Positions 11,347 to 21,467 of a DNA stretch of 64,000 nucleotides are shown one piece after another. The DNA is from Rhizobiaceae bacterium (GTDB taxonomy: Bacteria; Pseudomonadota; Alphaproteobacteria; Rhizobiales; Rhizobiaceae). Position 1 is the first letter of the stretch; each line of letters starts with the position of its first letter. The stretch covers positions 186,001-250,000 of the forward strand of contig JAHBYW010000004.1 in assembly GCA_019635755.1 (NCBI GenBank), given 5' to 3'. Below the pieces are notes generated by a model. It did no database searches. It had not been told where the DNA came from and saw nothing but the letters and a program-made list of their open reading frames with translations. Both the position numbers and the translations under genes were made by a program.

Positions 11347-11377
11347 GACGGCCCCGCGAGAGCCTCGCGGGGCCGTC
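11347..11377. terminator. Strong bidirectional hairpin between convergent genes
   Basis: A perfect 14-bp GC-rich stem (GACGGCCCCGCGAG and its complement) with the loop AGC lies between the stop of the 43-residue gene on the plus strand and the stop of the PRC-barrel gene on the minus strand. T-tracts are poor on both sides (TCTTTCG on the minus strand), but the stem is strong enough to serve as a shared terminator. Confidence 0.7.
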
Positions 11378-11408
11378 TCCGTCCGTGGAACTAGCGTCCT
11401 TGGGTGGG

Positions 11409-11774
11409 TCAGTACCAGTAGGGATCGACCTTGTAGTACTCGAACGACGCGTCGCGGGCTTTCTGGCCGTCGGCGCCGCTCAGTTCGTCGATGGAATGGG
11501 CCGGCGCGGCCTTGAGCTGGTCCTTGCTGAACGGAACGACATAGCCGCCCCGGTCCTCCTGGTAGTCGAGCACCGACCATGGGACGGCGTGATACTTCTC
11601 GCCGATGCCGAGGAAGCCGCCGAAGCCGATTACCGCGAACATGATGCCGTTCGAGGTCTTGTCGAGCATCACATCCTCGATGGTTCCGATGCTTTCGCCC
11701 TGGGTGTTGTAGACGGCGGTGCCGATGACGCGCGAGGCGCGAATGGCGTCGGTATGCCCGGTGTGCGTGGTCAT
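11409..11774 (-). CDS. PRC-barrel domain protein
   Basis: This 121-residue soluble protein has one PRC-barrel domain, the beta-barrel module found in photosynthetic reaction-centre H subunits and RimM and in many small stress-related proteins of rhizobia. Motifs are ASRVIGTAVYNTQGESIGTIEDVMLD at about residues 12-37 and a second half with VPWSVLDYQED. It ends with a Tyr-rich tail (YYKVDPYWY). The ATG at 11774 is preceded by GAGGAG at good spacing, and a start at 11840 is rejected. Its role is probably structural or ligand-binding and cannot be specified. Confidence 0.8.
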   Translation of the reverse strand: MTTHTGHTDAIRASRVIGTAVYNTQGESIGTIEDVMLDKTSNGIMFAVIGFGGFLGIGEKYHAVPWSVLDYQEDRGGYVVPFSKDQLKAAPAHSIDELSGADGQKARDASFEYYKVDPYWY

Positions 11775-11894
11775 TTGGAACTCCTCGCTGATTGCGGTTC
11801 TGCTGGACAACGCCCCCAAATGGAGTGAGGTTCCGAACATCGCCGGGAATGCTGTTCATCCTCTGCCGGCATCGGCATTGTTGAGGTGCGCCTG

Positions 11895-12530
11895 ATGGCG
11901 AGGTCACGCCGATCAAAGAGCCCGGGCGCAGAGGTCAAGGACGATCCGCGCCTGGCGAATTCCACGTCCGACTATGTTTTCGCCGTGACGATGTTCGTCG
12001 TCGCGGCCGTCATACCCTGGTATTTCGAGCTGCCGCTGGCCTTCGATGTCAACTCGCCCGACTTCAATCCGCTGATCTTCGTGCCCGTCGTGTTTGCCGG
12101 GATTGGTGCGCTAGTGCTGGCCCGGACGGGGCTGAGCGGGATCCGGGCCAGGAAGTTCGGGTCGGCGACGCTTTTCCCAGCCAGCGCTCAGCTTGGCCAT
12201 CCCTACAGGCCGACCGTCCGGACGCAAACGGACCTCGAGACGACCGGGGATTTTGTGTTCCTGCTGAAATGCATCCGCAAGGTCAGGTCGAGCGACGATT
12301 TCGAAGGGAAGTCCTCGGACAGGACGGTCTGGAAGAGCACGGAAAGTAGCCCTGCCGGATCGCGGTCCAGCATCGGGGTCTCCGTCATCTTTCACATACC
12401 GTCCGGTCTGCCGCGCTCGCAGAGCGTTGGCAAAAGCGCGGATTCCAACAGTGTCCGCTGGGTGCTGACTGTCACCGCACCCGTCCGCGGCGTGAACTTC
12501 CGCCAGGATTTCACTGTCACCGTGCGTTGA
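11895..12530 (+). CDS. Hypothetical membrane protein with C-terminal beta-rich domain (DUF3592-like)
   Basis: This 211-residue protein has two hydrophobic segments at about residues 26-45 and 58-78, then a C-terminal extracytoplasmic domain. The end of that domain (VIFHIPSGLPRSQ...VRWVLTVTAPVRGVNFRQDF) resembles the pattern seen in DUF3592-type integral membrane proteins, an uncertain assignment from memory. An in-frame GTG at 11886 is possible, but the ATG at 11895 has GAGGT about 7 bases upstream. It lies divergent from the PRC-barrel gene and upstream of a patatin gene on the same strand. Confidence 0.6.
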   Translation: MARSRRSKSPGAEVKDDPRLANSTSDYVFAVTMFVVAAVIPWYFELPLAFDVNSPDFNPLIFVPVVFAGIGALVLARTGLSGIRARKFGSATLFPASAQLGHPYRPTVRTQTDLETTGDFVFLLKCIRKVRSSDDFEGKSSDRTVWKSTESSPAGSRSSIGVSVIFHIPSGLPRSQSVGKSADSNSVRWVLTVTAPVRGVNFRQDFTVTVR

Positions 12531-12602
12531 GGCCGCGCCTCTCCGGGGCATGCGCAGCTGCTTGCCGGTCGTCCAGGTCGATGCCTACAAGTGGCAGGCA
12601 TC

Positions 12603-13535
12603 ATGGAGCGGGCCGGGATGGGCAACAGGATCGGAATCGCGCTGGGCGGCGGCGCGGCGCGCGGCTGGGCGCATATCGGCGTCATCGAAACTCTGATCGA
12701 AGGCGGCGTGGAGCCAGTCATCGTTTCCGGCACCTCGGTGGGAGCGCTCGTCGGCGGCGCCTTCGCCAGCGGCCGCCTCGACGCGCTCAGGCAATGGGCG
12801 CTCGCCGTCAACTGGCGCACCATCGCCAGCCTGACGGATGTCAGCCTCGGCTCCGGGGGACTGGTCGACGGCGGGCGGATCCAGAGGTTCCTGGTCGAGA
12901 TGGGTCTGGACCAGCCGATCGAACGGCTGCCCGTGCGGTTCGCGGCGGTCGCGACGCATCTGCTCGACGGCCGCGAGATCTGGCTCCAATCGGGTGCGCT
13001 GGACGCTGCGATCCGGGCATCGATCGCGATGCCCGGCATCATCAGCCCCTGTCATCTTGACGGGCGCTGGCTGGTCGACGGCGGCCTGGTAAACCAGATA
13101 CCGGTGTCGACCTGTCGCGCGCTTGGCGCCGACTACGTCATCGCGGTTGGCGTCGGCGAAGGGCTTCTGGAGAAGCATGCCGCGTCGCTGCGGCCATTGG
13201 CAGCGGATGCGCCGAGGGGACGCCTGGCGGACTTCCTCGATCAAGTCCCGGAGCCGTTCCGCGCGCAGGCCGACCGGCTCCTCGCGCAGTTCAGCCCCGA
13301 CGAACGGGGGCGCCCGAGCTATTTCGGCGTGCTGACCACCGCGCTCAGCATCATGCAGGAGAAGATCACGCGTTCGCGCCTCGCGGGCGAACCGCCGCAC
13401 GTCATGATCGCGCCAAAGGTGTCCCACATCAGCCTGATGGACTTCGACCACGCCGCGGAGGCGATCGAAGCCGGCCGCGCCGCGGCAACCAGGGCGCTGG
13501 AGGCAATCAGGGCCGATCTCGCGCGGCCGTCCTGA
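12603..13535 (+). CDS. Patatin-like phospholipase (RssA family)
   Basis: This 310-residue patatin-fold lipid acyl hydrolase has a Ser/Asp dyad. The oxyanion motif GGGAARGWAHIG spans about residues 15-26, the nucleophile elbow is GTSVG with Ser45, and the catalytic Asp lies in the DGG of WLVDGGLVN. No signal peptide is present. It resembles the RssA/YchK branch, intracellular proteins of uncertain substrate. A GTG four codons upstream (12591) is an alternative start. The gene converges with kdsA. Confidence 0.88.
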   Translation: MERAGMGNRIGIALGGGAARGWAHIGVIETLIEGGVEPVIVSGTSVGALVGGAFASGRLDALRQWALAVNWRTIASLTDVSLGSGGLVDGGRIQRFLVEMGLDQPIERLPVRFAAVATHLLDGREIWLQSGALDAAIRASIAMPGIISPCHLDGRWLVDGGLVNQIPVSTCRALGADYVIAVGVGEGLLEKHAASLRPLAADAPRGRLADFLDQVPEPFRAQADRLLAQFSPDERGRPSYFGVLTTALSIMQEKITRSRLAGEPPHVMIAPKVSHISLMDFDHAAEAIEAGRAAATRALEAIRADLARPS

Positions 13536-13553
13536 ACACGGCAGGCACGCTCG

Positions 13554-14390
13554 TCAGGGGCGCTTGGCGATGCTGTCCAGTTCCATCAACCGCTCCACAA
13601 GCGCGGGCATGTCCTTGAACGGCACCATGTTCGGCCCGTCGGAGGATGTGGAATTGTCCGGGTCCTCGTGCGTTTCGATGAACACGCCGGCGACGCCCAC
13701 CGCAACGGCTGCGCGCGCCAGCGTCGCAACGAAACGGCGCTCGCCGCCGGACGTCGCCCCCTGCCCGCCCGGCTGCTGCACGGAATGGGTCGCGTCGAAA
13801 ATCACCGGCGCGCCGATGTCGGCCATGATCGGCAGCGCGCGCATGTCGGAGACCAGGGTGTTGTATCCGAAGGATGCGCCCCGCTCCGTGACCAGCACAT
13901 TGGCATTGCCGGAACCGGTGACCTTGGCGACGACGTTCTTCATGTCCCAGGGCGCCAGGAACTGCCCCTTCTTGACGTTGACGACCTTGCCGGTCCTGGC
14001 CGCCGCGACCAGCAGATCGGTCTGGCGCGACAGGAACGCCGGGATCTGGAGCACGTCCACGACCGGCGCGACGATGGCGCACTGCTCCTCGGTATGCACG
14101 TCGGTTAGGATCGGTATGCCGAGTTGCGCCCGCAGGTCCGCGAACACGGGCAGCGCCGCGTCGAGGCCTGCTCCCCGCGTGCTGGACAGCGATGTCCGGT
14201 TGGCTTTGTCGTAGCTCGTCTTGTAGACGAAGCCGATGCCAAGCCGCGCCGTCAGCTCTTTCAGCGCACCCGCCATGTCGAATGCGTGCTGGCGCGATTC
14301 CAGCTGGCACGGCCCGGCGATCAGGGACAGCGGTCCGCGATTGTCGAAGACGGCCTTGCCGACCGCGACCCGGGAGTTCGGCTTGCTCAT
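13554..14390 (-). CDS. kdsA: 3-deoxy-D-manno-octulosonate 8-phosphate synthase
   Basis: This 278-residue enzyme condenses phosphoenolpyruvate with arabinose 5-phosphate to form KDO-8-phosphate for lipopolysaccharide inner core. Motifs are IAGPCQLES near residues 24-32, [37 protein letters not shown] and the C-terminal [14 protein letters not shown]-like segment. Cys28 in AGPC corresponds to the metal-binding Cys of the metal-dependent class, where the metal-independent Escherichia coli enzyme has Asn. The ATG overlaps the stop of the upstream VOC gene (ATGA), so the two are translationally coupled. The location near pyrG and eno is normal for the group. Confidence 0.97.
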   Translation of the reverse strand: MSKPNSRVAVGKAVFDNRGPLSLIAGPCQLESRQHAFDMAGALKELTARLGIGFVYKTSYDKANRTSLSSTRGAGLDAALPVFADLRAQLGIPILTDVHTEEQCAIVAPVVDVLQIPAFLSRQTDLLVAAARTGKVVNVKKGQFLAPWDMKNVVAKVTGSGNANVLVTERGASFGYNTLVSDMRALPIMADIGAPVIFDATHSVQQPGGQGATSGGERRFVATLARAAVAVGVAGVFIETHEDPDNSTSSDGPNMVPFKDMPALVERLMELDSIAKRP

Positions 14391-15217
14391 GGATGGGCCT
14401 CGAAGACGAAGGTCGCGCCCTGCCCGGGCGCCGGAGGGACGGCCAGCCGTCCCGGTTCGTGGATGTAGTCGATGCCCGCGTCGCGCAGGCGGGTTTCAAA
14501 GCCGTCCAGATCGGTGACGGCGAAGGTGATCGCCGAAAGGCGCGGCTCCTCCGCGAAAACCGGCGTGGCATAGTCCCACGGGTCGATCGCGATCGTCTCG
14601 ACGGCGAAGCGCCCGCCGGACGGCGTCAGCCCGTCACGCACCGGATCCAGCGCGTCCTGGGCCGCGCCCGCCGTGGTGACTGAGACGATACCCGAGACAC
14701 CGTTTGGATGGGACGTCAGCGCCGACCGGTCGATGGCCGGCACGGCGACGCGTTGGCATGTGAACACCAGGATGTCGGGCGCTTCGGACGACGTCGCGAA
14801 GGCGAGCCGGAACGTGGCTGTCGCCGCCTTGCCGGTGGGGTCGCGGACCTGACGGGAGAATTCGAGCATTCGGCCAGCGGAGGCACCCGCCGCGGCGAAA
14901 GCGTCGTGATCGCGGCTGGCATCATCCGTCTTGAAGACAATCGCCGAGAAGGCATCGCGATCGGCAGCCGTCTCCAGGTGGTGCCGCACGAAGACATTGC
15001 CGGCCGCGGCAGATTCGGCCGCGCGGGTGGGATCGACGGTCGCCAGCATCTCGAGGAAGCTGTCGTCACCAAAGTAGACGCAACGATTGGCCGTCCCGAA
15101 GGGATGGACGCCCATCGGAGCCACCTGGAAGCCGAGCGCCGCGAGCCTGGCGGCTGCGCCGTCAAGGTCGGTCGTCGCAAGCACGCAGTGGTCGAGCGCG
15201 CGGGGCCAGTAAGGCAT
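14387..15217 (-). CDS. VOC/glyoxalase-like domain protein coupled to kdsA
   Basis: This 276-residue protein has an N-terminal glyoxalase-like half starting with [24 protein letters not shown], followed by [19 protein letters not shown]. The second half ends [22 protein letters not shown]. This is the pattern of the Glyoxalase_3 group of the vicinal-oxygen-chelate superfamily. A second ATG directly precedes the chosen one (15220). A far upstream start at 15505 would run into the opposing gene and is rejected. The metal ligands cannot be assigned with certainty. It is coupled to kdsA by overlapping stop and start codons, but no link to lipopolysaccharide synthesis is known. Confidence 0.78.
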   Translation of the reverse strand: MPYWPRALDHCVLATTDLDGAAARLAALGFQVAPMGVHPFGTANRCVYFGDDSFLEMLATVDPTRAAESAAAGNVFVRHHLETAADRDAFSAIVFKTDDASRDHDAFAAAGASAGRMLEFSRQVRDPTGKAATATFRLAFATSSEAPDILVFTCQRVAVPAIDRSALTSHPNGVSGIVSVTTAGAAQDALDPVRDGLTPSGGRFAVETIAIDPWDYATPVFAEEPRLSAITFAVTDLDGFETRLRDAGIDYIHEPGRLAVPPAPGQGATFVFEAHP

Positions 15218-15305
15218 CATGGCGGCGGTCTGCCCGAAAGATGACGATGGTTCAAGCGTCGGCGACGTGGCATTCTGCTGATGCCAATGACCGGGAGGTA
15301 CGAGA

Positions 15306-15668
15306 ATGACGATCACTGGATCAGGCTCGGTGCGCAGCTGGGTCGCCGCGATAATCATGACGGGAGTGACGGCGCTTTCCCCAACCGTCGCCGCGGCGGC
15401 GGAATGGTACGTCGTCGTCGGCTCGTTCCGCGAGACGTCGTCCAATGCGATGCAATCGGCCGATGCGCTGATGGCCAGCGTCAACCGGGGATGCGGCGGC
15501 GACATCCAGTGGGACTACAGCGTGAAATTCTACAACTTCCAGCCGGGCTATCTGGTCGTGTTCTCCGGCCCCTACGGAAGCAAAAGCCGCGCCGAACGCA
15601 TGCTCGCGCAGGTCCGCCCCTGCGCACCCGACGCCTACGTCAAGTCGAGCCGCTACGCCGGCGAGTGA
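15306..15668 (+). CDS. Exported SPOR-like small protein
   Basis: This 120-residue protein has a signal peptide (about residues 1-32, ending TVAAAA) and a single compact domain. It begins EWYVVVGSFRE and continues with an amphipathic stretch, the segment GYLVVFSGPYGSKSRAERMLAQV, and a terminal beta segment, which is the layout of a SPOR (peptidoglycan-binding) domain. Two cysteines (NRGCGG and RPCAPD) could form a disulfide. GGGAGG at 15293-15298 sits 7 bases before the ATG. The function is likely periplasmic, possibly glycan binding. Confidence 0.72.
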   Translation: MTITGSGSVRSWVAAIIMTGVTALSPTVAAAAEWYVVVGSFRETSSNAMQSADALMASVNRGCGGDIQWDYSVKFYNFQPGYLVVFSGPYGSKSRAERMLAQVRPCAPDAYVKSSRYAGE

Positions 15669-15674
15669 CGATCG

Positions 15675-16721
15675 TCAGCCTTCCTTCTCGCAGCGGCGGA
15701 AGGTCGGCGCGCTGTGCCGGTAGATCGGTAGGGCCCGGCGGCAGGTGTTCTTGAAGTCGATGCCCTCGCCGTCCCCGCTGACATGGCCCGCCGTGGTCGT
15801 CCCCTTGCCGACGCCCTCGTGCAGGAAGCTTGCCAGGATGAAGCGGAACCGGTCCTGGGGCACCAGGCCGCGCTCGTAACCCCGGGTGATGAAGTTCATT
15901 GTCAGGATCGCGTGCGAAATATCCTCGGGCCCGCTTATGTAGTCGTAGCTCCAGACGAGCACCTGCTTGCCGCCGGACAGGCGCGGTTGGATGCTGTCGT
16001 TGATGCGTTTCCAGACCTGCGCGACACGCGCGGCGTAACTGCCCGGCGTCCCCGACCGGTCGAGACCGTCAGCCAGCCTTCCCATCGCCGCCATCATGTT
16101 GGCGGGCAGCGGCGATCCCTTCACACGATTCCCGCCCGTCTGGTAGTTGCGGTAGGAGCCGTCGGCCCAGTCCGGCTCCATTTCGCGGTAGGCCGCGGCG
16201 GCCGTCTCCGTGTAGAGTCGCGCCTTCTCGGCATAGGCCGCATCGCCGCGCTTGCGGACGAGATTGGCAAAGCGGACCAGCGACGTGCCGATCATCCCGG
16301 TGTGAACGGCCCAGACATGCGGCTTGCCCTGCGAATAGCGCGTCGAGACCCACCCGCCGACCACGCGGCCACGATAGGCGTCGACCACGGTCGTATTGTA
16401 GTCCGCGACGATCCTGTCGGCGATCTGGACGAAGCTGTCTGCCGAGGCCTTGTCGCCGCTCAATTCGTAGCGATCGGAAAGGTCATCCAGCGCATAGGAG
16501 CAACTCCACGCAAGCACGCCCGCTTCAGGTTTGGCGTCGTAGGTATTCAGGCACCGGGGAGCCGAGGCGGCCGTCGCACCGAGCCGGGCGGCGAGCTTCA
16601 GGTATTCGGCCTCGCCGACCGTGTCCATCGGCACGCTTTCCATCACCGACATGCAACCCGTGAGGGCCGTGGACACGGCCATAAGAACGGCGAGCGTTCG
16701 TGCGGTGATCGTGCGGGTCAA
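15675..16721 (-). CDS. Putative lipoprotein of unknown function, alpha-helical barrel-like
   Basis: This 348-residue protein has a lipoprotein signal peptide with lipobox LTGC (Cys22 or 23). The body is rich in helices with repeated aromatic motifs (WSCSYALDDLSDRYELS, GGWVSTRYSQGKPHVWAVHTGMIG, DGSYRNYQTGG, WSYDYISGPEDISHAILTMNF). The spacing recalls alpha/alpha-barrel enzymes acting on glycans, but no catalytic residues can be assigned. The start is TTG at 16721, supported by AAGAGG upstream. The next ATG would leave a signal peptide too short for export. It ends 6 bases from the convergent SPOR-like gene. Confidence 0.65.
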   Translation of the reverse strand: MTRTITARTLAVLMAVSTALTGCMSVMESVPMDTVGEAEYLKLAARLGATAASAPRCLNTYDAKPEAGVLAWSCSYALDDLSDRYELSGDKASADSFVQIADRIVADYNTTVVDAYRGRVVGGWVSTRYSQGKPHVWAVHTGMIGTSLVRFANLVRKRGDAAYAEKARLYTETAAAAYREMEPDWADGSYRNYQTGGNRVKGSPLPANMMAAMGRLADGLDRSGTPGSYAARVAQVWKRINDSIQPRLSGGKQVLVWSYDYISGPEDISHAILTMNFITRGYERGLVPQDRFRFILASFLHEGVGKGTTTAGHVSGDGEGIDFKNTCRRALPIYRHSAPTFRRCEKEG

Positions 16722-16819
16722 TCTGGCCTCTTCGTCCCGGGCGCTCGATATCGGCCGAAGCCGACGACACTAAGGCTGGCCTAGCAACCGGGACTTGCCT
16801 CGGGCTTGGCGCGGGCCGT

Positions 16820-18460
<1,641 letters not shown>

Positions 18461-18558
18461 TTATCGCCGGGCCGGTGATTCCGCCAGAGGAAAACGGCGC
18501 CGTGAATGTCTTTTCCCGGGGCCCTGGCGCAACATCCTTCTGCCGCCGTGACAAGACA

Positions 18559-18584
18559 AAGGGGCCGGCGCATGCCGACCCCTT
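18559..18584 (-). terminator. Factor-independent terminator after the L,D-transpeptidase gene
   Basis: On the minus strand, an 11-bp stem AAGGGGTCGGC / GCCGGCCCCTT (one G-U pair) with loop ATGC is followed by TGTCTTGTC. It lies 26 bases after the L,D-transpeptidase stop and upstream of pyrG. Confidence 0.65.
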
Positions 18585-18609
18585 GGTAGAAGCCGCCGAT
18601 GGCGGAGCG

Positions 18610-19803
18610 TCAGAGCACGACGACCTTGGTGCCCATGCCGACGCGGTTGTACAGGTCCATGACGTGTTCGTTGATCATCCGGAAGCAGCCGTTCGACGAG
18701 CTGGTTCCGATGGTCTCCGGCGCGTTGGTGCCATGAATGCGCAGGTGCGTGTCCTTCTTGCCCTCGTAGAGGTAGATGGCGCGCGCACCGAGCGGGTTCT
18801 CGGGCCCTCCGGCCATGCCCTCCGAGTAGCGTCCGTACTTGGCGGGGTCGCGCTTCTGCATCTCCTTGGTCGGGATCCAGCGCGGCCATTCCTGCTTGTC
18901 GCCGACGGTCACCTCGCCCTTGTACTGAAGGCCATCCTTGCCGACGGCGATCGCGTAGCGGCGCGCCCGGCTGGACGACTCCATGAGGTAGAGCGCGCGC
19001 GCCTCGGTATCGATGACGATGGTGCCCTTGGAATAGCCGGAGAACTCGACCACGCGCGGCTCGAACTCGGGCTTCACCTTGAACTTCTTCCTGGCGTCCT
19101 TCTGCTCGAGCACGGCATCGAGCGCACGGGTCTCGGCCAGCATCGCCGTCTTCTTCTTCGTTCCGAACAGGGCGGAGAAGAAGTCCTTGTTCTCAGGTTC
19201 GGCCGGAACGCTGCGAAGTTCGCCATTGTTGCCGGACTTCGTGACTTCCAGCTTGGCCAGTTCCCGCAGCTCGGCCTCGCGGGCGGCCTTCCTGGCCTGC
19301 TCCTCGGCGAGGCGCTTGTCCTCGGCAGCCTTGACCTTTGCGGCGGCAATCCGCTCCTTCTCGGCCTTGGCCTTGGCGATCTGCTGTTCCTTCTCGGCTT
19401 TCGCCTTGGCGACGGCCTTTTCCTTCTCGGCCTTGGCCTTGGCGACCGCCTGTTCCTTTTCGGCCTTGGCCTTCGCCACGGCCTTTTCCTTTTCGGCCTT
19501 CGCCTTGGCGAGGGCCTTTTCCTTCGCGGCCTTCTCCTTGTCGGCCTTCGCCTTCGCTTCGGCCTTGGCCTTTGCCTCGGCCTTTGCTTTTGCCTTCGCC
19601 TCAGCGTCAGCCTTGGCTTTCGCTTTCGGATCGGCCTTCGCCTTGGGGTCTACCTTCTGCTTCTTGCCCTTCTCGGCCTTGGCCGGCGCGGCCGGCTCCT
19701 CGTCCTGCGAAAGAAGGTATTTCGCGGCGCCCGCCGGCGCCGTGACATTGAACAGGAAGAGCGCACTCGCGCCCAATACCAGCAGCTTGCGAAGTTGCAT
19801 CAT
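18610..19803 (-). CDS. L,D-transpeptidase (YkuD domain) with long Lys/Ala/Glu-rich arm
   Basis: This 397-residue exported protein has a signal peptide at about residues 1-27 (ending GAA), then an extremely Ala/Lys/Glu-rich segment at about 42-182. That segment should form a long, positively charged helix or coiled coil. A linker follows, with a C-terminal YkuD catalytic domain at about 256-397. The catalytic motif is IHGTN (His357) with SSSNGCFRM (Cys373, Arg375); the family's common SHGC is SNGC here. It probably cross-links peptidoglycan or attaches proteins to it in the periplasm. Tandem ATGs at 19803 and 19800 are both possible starts. The arm is longer than usual and may reach across or bind the wall. 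Confidence 0.88.
   Translation of the reverse strand: MMQLRKLLVLGASALFLFNVTAPAGAAKYLLSQDEEPAAPAKAEKGKKQKVDPKAKADPKAKAKADAEAKAKAKAEAKAKAEAKAKADKEKAAKEKALAKAKAEKEKAVAKAKAEKEQAVAKAKAEKEKAVAKAKAEKEQQIAKAKAEKERIAAAKVKAAEDKRLAEEQARKAAREAELRELAKLEVTKSGNNGELRSVPAEPENKDFFSALFGTKKKTAMLAETRALDAVLEQKDARKKFKVKPEFEPRVVEFSGYSKGTIVIDTEARALYLMESSSRARRYAIAVGKDGLQYKGEVTVGDKQEWPRWIPTKEMQKRDPAKYGRYSEGMAGGPENPLGARAIYLYEGKKDTHLRIHGTNAPETIGTSSSNGCFRMINEHVMDLYNRVGMGTKVVVL
19351..19515 (-). repeat. Five tandem 33-bp repeats inside the L,D-transpeptidase gene
   Basis: Five consecutive 33-bp units encode 11-residue repeats of the form AVAKAKAEKEQ/K (protein residues 97-151). Neighbouring DNA carries more degenerate copies out to about 19258-19680. 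Such repeats are prone to length variation by slippage. Confidence 0.85.
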
Positions 19804-20012
19804 GTTTACCCGAGATTGATTCCGCCTCGCCGACCGGACAGTGGCCATGACCGGACGACGTCGCGACCTTATAGACGATTCAGCCAAAATGCCTCAAGGA
19901 CAACCCTGCGGCGCATGCTCCAAAATGGAACATCGGCGAGCCATTTGACGAAAGTGTGATCGTCGAGTCACACGTCCGCGGACGCGCCAGGACGCGAAAA
20001 GCCGACCAAAAG

Positions 20013-20420
20013 CTACTGGTTGGGCACGTCGGTCGTGCCGCCGCCTGCCGGCGGCGTCGCGTCGGCGGCCGGAGGCGCGGCATCCGCCGGCGCGTCCTCG
20101 GCCGGGGGCGTCGTCGTGCCGCCGCCCAGCTGATCGAGCACGCCCGAGCCCTCGCCGGCCGGGGCGCCCGGAACCAGATCGAGGATATCGCCTGGCCGCT
20201 CGCCGTACCGGGCCAGGATCGAGAGGCCGAGCGACGTCACGAAGAATGCGACCGCGAGGATGCCGGTGGTCCGGGTCAGCGCATTGGCCGCGCCGCGCGC
20301 CGTCATGAAGCCGGAACCGCCGCCGATGCCCAGGCCGCCGCCCTCCGAACGCTGCAGCAGGACCACGCCGACGAGCGCGACCACAACCATGAGGTGGATG
20401 ACGATGAGGACGGTTTGCAT
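20013..20420 (-). CDS. secG: Preprotein translocase subunit SecG
   Basis: This 135-residue membrane subunit of the SecYEG channel has two helices: about residues 2-22 (QTVLIVIHLMVVVALVGVVLL) and 50-72. The conserved cytoplasmic loop QRSEGGGLGIGGGSGFMTARG lies between them. A long Ala/Pro/Gly/Thr-rich tail (about residues 80-135) is typical of alphaproteobacterial SecG. The start at 20420 matches the family; an upstream in-frame ATG at 20447 adds nine residues and is less likely. It sits upstream of pyrG and next to tpiA, as in related genomes. Confidence 0.93.
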   Translation of the reverse strand: MQTVLIVIHLMVVVALVGVVLLQRSEGGGLGIGGGSGFMTARGAANALTRTTGILAVAFFVTSLGLSILARYGERPGDILDLVPGAPAGEGSGVLDQLGGGTTTPPAEDAPADAAPPAADATPPAGGGTTDVPNQ

Positions 20421-20551
20421 TGACGGTTCCGAATGATTCCGAGCCACCGCGCCGGATCATGCCCGGGTCGGAGCGCGGCGGGTGATTACACGCCTTTCAA
20501 GGCAATTCCAAGCCTGCGCGCCGAATATGGGATCGGCGAGGCCCTTTTCAA

Positions 20552-21316
20552 TCAGATGGAGCGGTAGGCCTCGGCGATTCCCAGGAAGTCGGCCGCGTTG
20601 AGGCTCGCACCGCCCACCAGCGCGCCGTCGACATTGGCGATCGACAGCAGCTCGACGGCATTCGAGGGTTTGACCGAGCCCCCATAGAGAATCCGCGTCC
20701 GCTCGGCCTCGGTGCCGATCAGCTTGGCGAGTTCCTTGCGGATGTGCTGGTGCGCCTGGCCGACGTCCGCCGCGGTCGGCGTCAGGCCCGTTCCGATGGC
20801 CCAGACCGGCTCGTAAGCGATCACGGCGGTGGCATGGGTCGCGCGTCCGGGCACCGATCCGGCGATCTGCCGCGTCAGAACGTCCAGCGTCGAGCCGGCC
20901 TCGCGTTCGGCGCGCGTCTCGCCGATGCAGATGACGGCGGTCAGCCCCGCGCGCCAGGCGGCCTCGGCCTTGGCCTTGACGGTTGCGTCCGTCTCGCCGT
21001 GGTCGGTGCGCCGTTCGGAATGGCCGACGATGACATGCGAGGCGCCGGCATCCTTCAGCATCTCCGCCGAGACGTCACCGGTGTGCGCGCCGCTCTCCTT
21101 GGCGTGGCAGTCCTGTCCGCCGCAGCGCACCGGCGTGCGCGACAGGACGTCGGCGGCACGGCCGATCAGAGTCGCCGGCACGCAGATCAATGCCTCGGTC
21201 TCGGCGTCGAGCCCGCCCATGAAGCCGGCGCCTATCGCGCGCAGCTCGCCGAGCGATGCGCCCGTGCCGTTCATCTTCCAATTGCCCGCGACGAGCGGTC
21301 TGATCCGGGAGGCCAT
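20552..21316 (-). CDS. tpiA: Triosephosphate isomerase
   Basis: This 254-residue glycolytic TIM-barrel enzyme interconverts dihydroxyacetone phosphate and glyceraldehyde 3-phosphate. Residues seen are the N-terminal [11 protein letters not shown] (Asn/Lys substrate site), the electrophilic His in [10 protein letters not shown], the catalytic base Glu in [11 protein letters not shown], and the phosphate-binding [11 protein letters not shown] and GGAS. The ATG at 21316 with AAGGATCG just upstream gives the family N-terminus. A start at 21397 would overlap the upstream region of ppiD. It is divergent from ppiD with about 150 bases between the starts, where both promoters should lie. Confidence 0.98.
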   Translation of the reverse strand: MASRIRPLVAGNWKMNGTGASLGELRAIGAGFMGGLDAETEALICVPATLIGRAADVLSRTPVRCGGQDCHAKESGAHTGDVSAEMLKDAGASHVIVGHSERRTDHGETDATVKAKAEAAWRAGLTAVICIGETRAEREAGSTLDVLTRQIAGSVPGRATHATAVIAYEPVWAIGTGLTPTAADVGQAHQHIRKELAKLIGTEAERTRILYGGSVKPSNAVELLSIANVDGALVGGASLNAADFLGIAEAYRSI

Positions 21317-21467
21317 CGACGATCCTTGGGCTGCCACTCCCGACGCCTTCGGGAGCCGCGCCTTCCTAGCAAAATCAAGCCACAAAGCAATCGACACTGG
21401 CGGCGAAGGGCGCTATTGCCCATCGTTCAACGACGCGCGGCAGGCCCGCGCCCAAGCGGAATTTGAC

